A DNA stretch of 10,633 nt from an uncultured Ruminococcus sp. Lineage in GTDB: Bacteria > Bacillota > Clostridia > Oscillospirales > Acutalibacteraceae. Position 1 is the stretch's first letter. Each line of letters opens with the position of its first letter. The translations under genes were made by a program, and so were the position numbers. Positions 1 to 7,024 of the stretch are shown piece by piece. Where the stretch lies: assembly GCA_902803035.1 (NCBI GenBank), contig CADCON010000078.1:1-10633 (forward strand). The letters are read 5' to 3'. The notes below the pieces were generated by a model. The model searched no databases. It saw only the letters and a program-made list of their open reading frames with translations, and was not told the DNA's origin.

Positions 1-159
1 GTAAAGCTCGCCGCGGTTGATGATGGAATAGACCGAGAGGTCGTATTTCTCCGGGTCGAGAAGCTCCAGAAGTGCCTGAAGGCATTTTTCCGCGCCGGCG
101 CGTCCCATCGTGTTGGTGACAAACAGAATCTTTTTCTTTCCGCCGTTTTGCTCCTTCAT
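1..159 (-). CDS. N-terminal part of a GT4-type (GT-B fold) glycosyltransferase, partial
   Basis: The first 53 codons run from ATG at 159 off the left edge. After a short Lys-rich lead the sequence reads KILFVTNTMGRAGAEKCL (10-27), then a helix LLELLDPEKYD and strand LSVYSII. This is the usual opening of GT4 glycosyltransferases: the first Rossmann strand, a glycine-containing turn and the GAEK/GAE helix. The start has AAAGGGTG seven bases upstream and lies 17 bases after the GT2 stop. It is not PelF-like at this end, so it is probably an accessory transferase. The C-terminal donor-binding half is outside the window, so function stays general. Confidence 0.75.
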   Translation of the reverse strand, partial: MKEQNGGKKKILFVTNTMGRAGAEKCLQALLELLDPEKYDLSVYSIINRGELY

Positions 160-176
160 GCGGTTTCACCCTTTCG

Positions 177-1154
177 TTACATGAAATTCCTGACCGCCCT
201 GACCGCCAGCCGGAAGATGCCGAAGCCCATGCTGAAGAACACCGCGCTCGCCCTGTAGCTCAGCGGCACGCGGCTGTTCCGGAGGTATTTCCACCTCAGC
301 GGCCTGAATTCCCCGCTGTACTGCCGGAAAAGCGACTTGTCATACGGTCCGTACTCCGCCATCACGTCGCAGACCCAGAGAATGGTGGTGGCGAGTAGCC
401 CGTTTCCCGCGTCGGCAAGCTCCGGGGACTGATCCGCAAGCGCGTCACGTATCTGCCGCGCCGTATCCACCATCACGCGGTGCTCCTCCCCGAATTGCCT
501 GTGCATCGCGCTCTGCCCGCGCTGGATGTAGTGATAGGAACCCTCCGGACAGAATGCCATTTTCTGCACCCGGCTGAACACCTCAAAATTGAAGAGAAGA
601 TCCTCCAGAATTTTCACGTCACTTCGGAAGGTCATGCCTTCGAGAAGCGCGCGGCGGTAGAGTTTATTCCACACATAACCGCCGACAGCGCCGCCGGCGA
701 GTAATTCGCAGACCGCGCTGTCGTGACTGTAACATACTTCTTTTCGTCCGCCGCGTGAAGAAGCCGGCTCTGTGCAGCTATTCTCATTTTCACTTTTGTA
801 GCCGCACGCCGCCACATCGCATTCCATCCGCTGAAGCATGGAATGCAAACGGGCAATATGGTCGGGATCAACGTAGTCGTCCGCGTCGGCAAACGTGATA
901 TACGCCCCCGTCGCCGCCTGAATTCCCGCGTTGCGGGCGGACGAAACGCCGCCGTTCGCGCGGTGAATGACCTTGATCCGGGCGTCGCCGGAAGCCAGCG
1001 AATCGCAGACCTCCGGCGTGTCGTCGGTGGAACCGTCATCAACAAGAATGATTTCCAGATCACTGTATGTCTGACGCAGCAGGGATTGGACGCATCTGGG
1101 CAGCAATCCGCCGCAATTGTAGGCAGGAATGATGATACTGACAATTTCAGCCAT
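177..1154 (-). CDS. GT2 family glycosyltransferase (GT-A fold)
   Basis: This 325-residue enzyme shows the GT2 pattern clearly: VSIIIPAYN (5-13), the UDP-binding VDDGSTDDT (38-46), NGGVSSARNAG (67-77), the metal-binding DADDYV (90-95), VWNKLYRR (161-168) and the probable catalytic-base region KILEDLLF (181-188). Such enzymes are inverting transferases that act in the cytoplasm on a lipid-linked or growing glycan. The C-terminal 40 residues are basic and partly hydrophobic (about 300-318), fitting membrane association. The ATG at 1154 has AAGGGAG eight bases upstream. It begins 24 bases after the GT-C-like gene and ends 17 bases before the next glycosyltransferase gene, so it belongs to the same operon. 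Donor sugar cannot be assigned. Confidence 0.92.
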   Translation of the reverse strand: MAEIVSIIIPAYNCGGLLPRCVQSLLRQTYSDLEIILVDDGSTDDTPEVCDSLASGDARIKVIHRANGGVSSARNAGIQAATGAYITFADADDYVDPDHIARLHSMLQRMECDVAACGYKSENENSCTEPASSRGGRKEVCYSHDSAVCELLAGGAVGGYVWNKLYRRALLEGMTFRSDVKILEDLLFNFEVFSRVQKMAFCPEGSYHYIQRGQSAMHRQFGEEHRVMVDTARQIRDALADQSPELADAGNGLLATTILWVCDVMAEYGPYDKSLFRQYSGEFRPLRWKYLRNSRVPLSYRASAVFFSMGFGIFRLAVRAVRNFM

Positions 1155-1178
1155 GTCCGATGCTCCCTTCTCCCCGCG

Positions 1179-3584
1179 TTACGGCGTGGTGGTTGCTTCC
1201 GGCGTTTCCTCCGCGGTAAGGTCGCTGTCGGATACGACAGGCGTCGTGTTGCCGCCGAGGGCTTCCGGATGCTCGGCAAGCCACTGCTCCATGGTGATGG
1301 TATTGTAGCCGTAGTCAATGGCGAAATTATTCAGGGCGTACATATTCTGCTTGATTTCGTAGATAACGACGTCCATGTCCTCGTAATAGATGCTCATCTG
1401 GTCGGGGAAGTAGGACATATATTTCTCCGCCCAGAAATACGCCTTGGACATGATGGCAAGCCGGTTCTCATAAATGCCGTAGTAGTCGCTCTTCTTGCTC
1501 GTGCGGATGGTCTGCTCGCTGAGGAGCTGATTGGCCGCCTCCTTGCTGATTCTCGGATAGAGCGTGAGCGGCTGGCCGAGATAGGTCGGCTCGGCATATT
1601 TCAGCGGACGCTTCTCCACTACGAAATACACGTATTCCGTCGGAATCTGAATGACCCTGGTGCTGTCATACTGCTCCATGCGGAAAATGAATTCCCAAAG
1701 CTCGTAATGCCAGCCCTTGTTTCTGGTGAGTGAAAGCTCGTCAACCGTGGATATAATCGTCCACGTATCCTTGCGGTGGGTGGACTTGATCTTGTAGTAA
1801 TTCTCCGTGACCGAGGAATAGGTCAACCGGAAGATCGCGCTGGAAGCGTAGGTGTAACCGCCGAATACGATGACATATGCCGTGACAAGCACAATGGCAA
1901 CCGACGAAACCCACCTGACCGGCTTGATCTTTTCCTCAAACAGACTCCAGAAAAGTCCGAACGGCACACCGATCACAATGGCGCCGAAATAGACCAGATA
2001 GTTGACCGAACGGTCGGAACCGATCAGCGACGGCAGTCCGAATGTCTCCGGATTCATAAAGAGGAAATTGAAGAGCAGCATATTCAATCCCAATCCGATG
2101 GCAACGCGCCCCTGTTTCTTCTTGGAGGTCAGGAAGAGCACCGCCGCGCCGAATACCACTGCAATGCCGGCGCAGATGTACACCACATAGCCCCAGAAAT
2201 CAGTGATTTGCTTCATGGTGAACCGGAAGGAATTGGTGGTTTTTTCAATGAGATTGGGTCCCTGATCCTCTTCGGATTCCGACTCGTCCTTGACGGTTTC
2301 CTCTTTCTTTTCCTCTTCGGACGTATTCTCGGCTTCATCGGCACTGTCGCCCGTGGACATCATGCTGACAGCCCAGTCGAGGGAGCCTTGCCAGTGATAT
2401 CCCAAAGACAATCCGAAGAAGAGCGGCGCCAGACTTATGACTGCCGCCAGCACCACGCTGAGGATCATCTTGACGAATACCTTTTTGCGGAAAAGGAACG
2501 TAATGTACGGAATGAACAGGCACAGGCACAACGGCACCGCGAAAATCGCGTCGTAGAAGTGACCCGCAACCGTCATGGAAGCCGCAAACGCAAAGGTAAT
2601 GCCGTCGATATTTTTCTGTTCCTCCAGGAATTTGACCATGAAATAGCCGGCCGGCAGAATGAACATCATGCCGTATTCCTGCGGGAGCGAGAAGAACATA
2701 CGATCCACGACCGCGCCTGTTCCCATACTGCTCAGGCAATAGACCATGCCTGTAATGCACGCGGCGGCGGGGCTTTTGAAGATTCTGGTGATGAACACCA
2801 TGAGCATAACGCCCATGAACACCGCGTTGAGGGGTCCGATGAACCGCATCACGGTGACCACATCAATAAATGTCAGCTTGGCAAACGCCGAAACCACATT
2901 GTGAAACGCGAACGGATAGACGCCGTCGCTGAAAATGAATCCGGCGTCGGTGAAATTGATCCACGAGGTGTGGACCGAAACGTCTGACGTCGGGAATGCC
3001 TGACTGGTCATGGCGAAAAATCCGCGGCGGATGATCAGCACAAGAAGACTGATCGTGCCGATGATGTGATAGCCCGCATTCTTGTCAAAATAGAACGTGA
3101 AGAATCTCTTGACGCCGTGGGAAATATTGGTGAGCTTCTCACCGAGATAACGGCGGACAATCAGCGACATCCTCAGCTGTCCGTTCATGACGTCCGAGAA
3201 ATTGAAAATGAATTCGGTCAGCTTTTTCCGGAAACTGATTCTGTTCTTGAATTTGACGTAGAACAGAATGACGAAAACCAGCGAGAGAACCAGCGTCAGG
3301 AGATTGTAGATCTTCATGAACGCCAGCACGAAGACAACCGAACTGAGCGTCACCTGGCTGATGATGATGCTGATCATGGCATTGTCCAGGAAGTTTCCGT
3401 CACACAGCTTCAGTTTGAGTACCTTAGCAGGAATAATGATGAAGACGATCGCGTATGCCACCACGAACCAGATGAATGACCAGATGTTGTTCATGACCTT
3501 CTGATCAAAGAAGCCGCCTGACATCATATTGGAAATCATGGGAAGATTGAACAGATTGGCAAGCGCGTCAGATAATGATAACAT
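1179..3584 (-). CDS. Large polytopic membrane protein, GT-C-like, function unknown
   Basis: The 801-residue product has roughly 12 to 13 hydrophobic segments between residues 33 and 580, with Lys/Arg-rich short loops where the cytoplasmic side should be. A probably extracellular domain of about 220 residues follows (585-801), ending in a Thr/Pro/Glu-rich tail. The loop after the fourth segment carries SDVSVH (D201, H205) and then YPFAFH (223-228). This arrangement recalls the first outer loop of GT-C glycosyltransferases that use lipid-linked sugars, where an Asp is catalytic. An acidic low-complexity insert (413-440, 15 of 28 residues Asp/Glu) lies in another predicted outer loop. The ATG at 3584 has AAGGAA very close and AGGAGG 13 bases upstream. 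It sits between pelE and a GT2 gene, so a role in glycan transfer, polymerisation or export is likely, but a specific family is not recognised. Confidence 0.75.
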   Translation of the reverse strand: MLSLSDALANLFNLPMISNMMSGGFFDQKVMNNIWSFIWFVVAYAIVFIIIPAKVLKLKLCDGNFLDNAMISIIISQVTLSSVVFVLAFMKIYNLLTLVLSLVFVILFYVKFKNRISFRKKLTEFIFNFSDVMNGQLRMSLIVRRYLGEKLTNISHGVKRFFTFYFDKNAGYHIIGTISLLVLIIRRGFFAMTSQAFPTSDVSVHTSWINFTDAGFIFSDGVYPFAFHNVVSAFAKLTFIDVVTVMRFIGPLNAVFMGVMLMVFITRIFKSPAAACITGMVYCLSSMGTGAVVDRMFFSLPQEYGMMFILPAGYFMVKFLEEQKNIDGITFAFAASMTVAGHFYDAIFAVPLCLCLFIPYITFLFRKKVFVKMILSVVLAAVISLAPLFFGLSLGYHWQGSLDWAVSMMSTGDSADEAENTSEEEKKEETVKDESESEEDQGPNLIEKTTNSFRFTMKQITDFWGYVVYICAGIAVVFGAAVLFLTSKKKQGRVAIGLGLNMLLFNFLFMNPETFGLPSLIGSDRSVNYLVYFGAIVIGVPFGLFWSLFEEKIKPVRWVSSVAIVLVTAYVIVFGGYTYASSAIFRLTYSSVTENYYKIKSTHRKDTWTIISTVDELSLTRNKGWHYELWEFIFRMEQYDSTRVIQIPTEYVYFVVEKRPLKYAEPTYLGQPLTLYPRISKEAANQLLSEQTIRTSKKSDYYGIYENRLAIMSKAYFWAEKYMSYFPDQMSIYYEDMDVVIYEIKQNMYALNNFAIDYGYNTITMEQWLAEHPEALGGNTTPVVSDSDLTAEETPEATTTP

Positions 3585-3662
3585 CGTTCCTTTTTTCCCT
3601 CCTATTGCATATGCTTTTTACCGCAGACAATCCGCATCAGGCGGGACAACGCTTCCACGCTG

Positions 3663-3679
3663 TCCGCACCCTGTGCGGA
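3663..3679 (-). repeat. Inverted repeat in the pelE-GT-C gap
   Basis: TCCGCAC and GTGCGGA form a perfect 7-bp stem with a 3-base loop. Its first arm on the transcript (3674-3682, CAATCCGCA) is also exactly complementary over nine bases to TGCGGATTG at 3628-3636. Two exclusive pairings are therefore possible in the leader of the next gene. No U tract follows either structure on the coding strand. Confidence 0.45.
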
Positions 3680-3744
3680 TTGCCGCATTGACTGCATTCT
3701 TTTTTATCCGGCTTCACGCCGGCAGCAGGGCTTTGTTAACCGCG

Positions 3745-4704
3745 TTATCTGCGATTCCAGAAACGAACGACGCCTATGCCCTTCTGTGAAAGCTGCGCTC
3801 CGGACTTGAGCATCTTGTCCAGAATAAGCTTGAATTCGTCCCACTGCTCGGTCTTGTACTTGACGTTGAGCGCGTTGAGGTAGGACTGCTCCATGTTGGG
3901 CTGACGCTCTATGGAGAGATTCGCCCATCTGTCCGCGTCCTCATATCTGCCGATCTTGAGAAGGCATTCCACAACATTCTTGTACTGCTCGGTGTCAAGC
4001 ATATCGGGGTGGAACGCGTTGAGATTGTCGATCAACTCCACATAGAGATGCGAATATTTCTTGACTTCGATTTCACCGAGAACGCCGCTGCTGATGTATT
4101 CAAACGTGACGTCGGCGTATTCCTTGTTGATATCGGCGTCCTGGGGATTCGCCTGATACTGCTGCGACAGCGTGGCAAGCCGCTTGGAATATTTCTGGAG
4201 GATATCCATGAGCGCGGCCGCCGCGTAGTGGGCGGTTTCAGGATCGTCGTTGTCAAGCGCCTTGACCAGCGAGCTCATATTGTTGGAAACGTCCGCCTTC
4301 AGCACGTTGAGAAGCGCGCGGCGTTTGTCCTCGACGTCCGAAATAATGAGGGCTTCCTCGAGCGGAACGAATTCCTTCTCGGTTTCGTAGTCGGTCTGCT
4401 TGGCGAATTCCCTTTTCTCCTTGCTGAATGTCAGTTCGAGGTAATCGATATCCGACTTGCGGTCAAAGAGTCCGACAATGAAATTGACGAAGAAGCAGAT
4501 CACGCCGAACGGGGGCGTAAAGAACATGACGATCGACTTGCAGAGCGCGGGTCTGAATTTGCCGAGGAGCGTGAAGATCACGAAGTACGCCAGCACGACA
4601 ACGGTGTTGATCAGAACGATCTGATAGATAAAGTTCGGATCACGCGCGTTGAGCGTAAAGTGAAACCGGCTGATTATCTGTTCAAGGTTAATTCCTGTAT
4701 TCAT
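3745..4704 (-). CDS. pelE: PelE, inner-membrane TPR protein of the Pel complex
   Basis: This 319-residue protein has two membrane segments (about 27-47 and 57-80) near its N-terminus, then a long helical cytoplasmic part. The latter holds PLEEALI (114-120), DKRRALLNVL (126-135) and an HYAAAALMDI segment (159-168), the kind of conserved block seen in PelE after the membrane region. It also holds TPR-like helix pairs over about 240-300. PelE is a scaffold that associates with PelD and the PelF/PelG synthase at the inner membrane. The ATG at 4704 has AGAGGTGG nine bases upstream, inside the end of the SDR-PelD gene. The 17-base overlap suggests coupled translation and fixed PelD:PelE amounts. 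A 160-base gap follows. Confidence 0.85.
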   Translation of the reverse strand: MNTGINLEQIISRFHFTLNARDPNFIYQIVLINTVVVLAYFVIFTLLGKFRPALCKSIVMFFTPPFGVICFFVNFIVGLFDRKSDIDYLELTFSKEKREFAKQTDYETEKEFVPLEEALIISDVEDKRRALLNVLKADVSNNMSSLVKALDNDDPETAHYAAAALMDILQKYSKRLATLSQQYQANPQDADINKEYADVTFEYISSGVLGEIEVKKYSHLYVELIDNLNAFHPDMLDTEQYKNVVECLLKIGRYEDADRWANLSIERQPNMEQSYLNALNVKYKTEQWDEFKLILDKMLKSGAQLSQKGIGVVRFWNRR

Positions 4705-6913
4705 CTAATGACACCACCTCTGCCTGCAGATCTATGCGGGCGATCTTCTTGTAAACAAAGGGCAGATCCTTCTCGGTCGTGTTGTTAAGCAGCATCAGCA
4801 GCTCGTTGGGATCCTTCTCGCTGAGACCGACATAGTCGTTGTCGCGGAGGATTCCGCCCAGGGCGGCACCCTTTTCCATAAGCTGCGAGCTGTCTTCCAC
4901 CCTTGTGCGGAGAACGGCAAAGTCGGCGATATTGGTGCCTGTGCCGCTGAGCTTGGTTCTGACAACCTCCGTAAACGCGCTGGCAAGGAGAATGTTGGTG
5001 CCGGGCACATAACGGGTATCCTTGGTGTCGTTCTGATAGCGGTATGCCTTCTCGAAGCTGGAAGCAATGATCTTGGAAAGAACAGAGAAGAGGTTTTCCT
5101 GATAGAGCGTCATCTTGTCGAAATCCATATTGAAGAGCATAATCATGTAAATCATGCTCTGCTCGGAGAAGACAGGCGCGACCATCGAGGGCAGATTGGG
5201 ATCCAGCTTGCGATTGACGAAAATTCTTTCCTCAAGCAGAACGCCTTCGAGCTGCTCGTGATCTTCGAGGTTGATGATGTTGCGCATCTTCTGGGCACGT
5301 CTGGAGGAAGCGCCGGCAAGACGGTAAAGACCCTCGTTGCTCTTGACATAGATAGCGACGTCCATTACGCCCATGATCTGCATGATAACGTCCAGAGCCG
5401 AGCTGACGATCTTTTCGGAATCGAGCAGGTCGAGCTGTGAAACGATGGAATAGACCTTGGCGATGGAATTGTCGTAGTTGATCAGACGCTCTTCGAACAT
5501 CTTCTTGATCTGGATGTGTCTCTCGGAGATGTCGTAGATGCGGGCGAGCTCTTCCTGAAGGGCAGCCTTCTCTTCGGTCAGCTCCGTATTCCTCAGCTTC
5601 AGACGGTCCTTGCTGTAGCCGACCAGAATACCGACCAGGAAGAAGAAGAGTATCTTGATGAGCGTGGAGTAATCCATGACGACTTCGGAGAACTCCATGC
5701 CGGAAACCATCTTCATGACAACATACATGATGGACGACAGGAAGATGGAAATGTAGGAATGCGTGACGCTGTAGACAACCGACATGATGATGATGTAGAT
5801 GACGAAGAAGTCGAGTGCCTTCAGCATGGTGAATTCGTTGGCGAAATAGGTGCCGGCGCAGGCGATGGCGCAGAGCACGAGACTCTCGATGTACGCGAGA
5901 AGGCCCTTGCCGATTTCCTTCATGCGCTTTTTGCTCTCGTCCCACGCGGCGGAATCACTGTGCTTTTTCTTGGCGACGTAATTCTCCTGAAGGGCGTTGA
6001 TATTGCTGGTGACCCACTTGAAATTGCGTTCCATACCCTTTTCAAGCGTGACGATCGGCTTGTATTCCGTCGCCTTCTGGAAGAGGGTGCCGACGGGATT
6101 GCAGGTGCAGCCCTTGCCGGCGGATTTCTTGTCGTCCACCCTGAGCTTCAGGCCGGAGATCTTCTCCACCATTTCCACGATGTTCCGGTTGGAAACATAC
6201 TCAAGACCCTCGACATTGTAGGTGCCGTTGGGGATGGAGGTGTTGGCAATGGCTCTGTAGGTGGCGTCCACCGCGTCGCCGATGAAGATGGTCTTGTACT
6301 CCATGTCAAGATCGCACTCCAGCGGCAGGCCCAGCTTGGCGTAGAGGAAGCACTGGCTGATGAAGTTGAGCTGCTCCTCGGTGTCGGCCTGGGGGCCGTA
6401 AACGACAGGCAGGCGCAGAATGACCGACTTCAGTCCGGTGTTGTCGTTGAAGATCTTGCACTGACCTTCGCCGTTGAGAAGCGTCAGGCCTCTGACAGTC
6501 GTAGGCGCGGGCTTGTTCTTTTCCGTGACGGGCATATCGTAATCCGTGCCGTAAACGTCGGTGGAGGAGAGATACACCATGTGCCTGACGCCGGCGTTGC
6601 TGGCGCAGGTCAGGACGTTGGAGATCGCCGCGTTGAAGACAGCGGCGTCGGAATTGCTGTTCCACGCAAAGGATGTATCCTGCGCGCCCATGAACACCAT
6701 GGCGTCAGGACCGATGGAATCGATGATGTTCTGGATCAGCGAATCATCCAGAGCAAAATCATAGTTGATGTGTCTTGGCAGACCCCTGCCCTTGATCTTC
6801 GAATTTTTTCCCGTTATCATATAGATTTCGCAGCCTTCCTTTGAAAGACGCTGCACCAACGCGTTGGTAAAGAAACCATATGAACCTACAATCAAAACTT
6901 TAATTGTACCCAC
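4688..6913 (-). CDS. pelD: SDR pseudoenzyme-PelD fusion, cyclic-di-GMP receptor of the Pel complex
   Basis: This 741-residue protein has two joined parts. Residues 1-303 are an extended SDR (NAD-dependent epimerase) fold: a nucleotide-binding strand-turn with G10 and G13 but T16 for the third glycine, SSTDVYG (116-122), LRLPVVYGP (167-174) and FIGDAVDATYRA (210-221). The catalytic YxxxK is lost: R141 replaces Tyr and L145 replaces Lys, though S117 remains. Residues about 336-433 hold four membrane segments, followed by a coiled coil (434-478), a GAF domain (about 485-622) and a degenerate GGDEF domain (about 635-741). There the c-di-GMP inhibitory site RDND (R690-D693) is kept, while the GGDEF signature reads EKDPNEL. 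This back half is classic PelD, the inner-membrane c-di-GMP receptor that switches on Pel synthesis. The start is GTG at 6913 with AAGGAAGG just upstream. The 3' end overlaps pelE by 17 bases. PelD identity is strong; the role of the SDR part is unknown. Confidence 0.9.
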   Translation of the reverse strand: MGTIKVLIVGSYGFFTNALVQRLSKEGCEIYMITGKNSKIKGRGLPRHINYDFALDDSLIQNIIDSIGPDAMVFMGAQDTSFAWNSNSDAAVFNAAISNVLTCASNAGVRHMVYLSSTDVYGTDYDMPVTEKNKPAPTTVRGLTLLNGEGQCKIFNDNTGLKSVILRLPVVYGPQADTEEQLNFISQCFLYAKLGLPLECDLDMEYKTIFIGDAVDATYRAIANTSIPNGTYNVEGLEYVSNRNIVEMVEKISGLKLRVDDKKSAGKGCTCNPVGTLFQKATEYKPIVTLEKGMERNFKWVTSNINALQENYVAKKKHSDSAAWDESKKRMKEIGKGLLAYIESLVLCAIACAGTYFANEFTMLKALDFFVIYIIIMSVVYSVTHSYISIFLSSIMYVVMKMVSGMEFSEVVMDYSTLIKILFFFLVGILVGYSKDRLKLRNTELTEEKAALQEELARIYDISERHIQIKKMFEERLINYDNSIAKVYSIVSQLDLLDSEKIVSSALDVIMQIMGVMDVAIYVKSNEGLYRLAGASSRRAQKMRNIINLEDHEQLEGVLLEERIFVNRKLDPNLPSMVAPVFSEQSMIYMIMLFNMDFDKMTLYQENLFSVLSKIIASSFEKAYRYQNDTKDTRYVPGTNILLASAFTEVVRTKLSGTGTNIADFAVLRTRVEDSSQLMEKGAALGGILRDNDYVGLSEKDPNELLMLLNNTTEKDLPFVYKKIARIDLQAEVVSLDEYRN

Positions 6914-6955
6914 AACCTTCCTTTTTATATTTGAGTTTCAAAACGCTGGTTTGAC

Positions 6956-6978
6956 GGGAACGGCTTTTGCGCGTTCCC
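6956..6978 (-). repeat. Second intergenic inverted repeat upstream of SDR-PelD
   Basis: GGGAACG and CGTTCCC form a perfect 7-bp stem around a 9-base loop that can close further through GC-AAAA-GC. It follows the first hairpin by 11 bases on the minus strand and lies in the untranslated leader of the SDR-PelD gene, 43 bases before its GTG. No U tract follows, so it is not an ordinary terminator. It may stabilise the downstream mRNA or act in regulation; neither is shown. Confidence 0.5.
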
Positions 6979-6989
6979 CTTTGTATAAA

Positions 6990-7011
6990 CCCGTACCCTT
7001 CGGGAAACGGG
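6990..7011 (-). terminator. Hairpin with short U tract after the second GT8 gene; possible weak terminator
   Basis: On the minus strand this is CCCGT, two bases, CCC-GAA-GGG, one base, then ACGGG, so an outer 5-bp stem encloses an inner 3-bp stem. TTTATA follows directly. The hairpin begins 13 bases after the GT8 stop. The U tract has only three uninterrupted T residues, so any termination would be partial, and read-through into the SDR-PelD gene is expected. Confidence 0.35.
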
Positions 7012-7024
7012 ATTATGAATGAAT

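Noticed and set aside
1776..2987. Open frame on the plus strand opposite the GT-C-like gene (403 codons)
   Set aside because: Charged, His/Arg/Glu-rich translation without hydrophobic core or motif, opposite a membrane protein with coherent topology and a ribosome binding site.
3708..3722. CCGGC-TTCAC-GCCGG hairpin next to a T run (3700-3705), as a terminator after pelE
   Set aside because: On the transcribed minus strand the hairpin is followed by A residues, not U; on the plus strand the T run precedes the hairpin. Neither strand gives an intrinsic terminator.
5516..6844. Long open frame on the plus strand opposite the SDR-PelD gene (442 codons)
   Set aside because: Same antisense pattern rich in Asp, Val, Gly and His without motifs; the minus-strand product has clear SDR and PelD domains.
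6005..6913. SDR region as a separate epimerase gene from pelD
   Set aside because: The reading frame is continuous through residues 1-741, with no stop, no internal ribosome binding site seen at the junction and no sign of frameshift, so one fused protein is the simpler reading.
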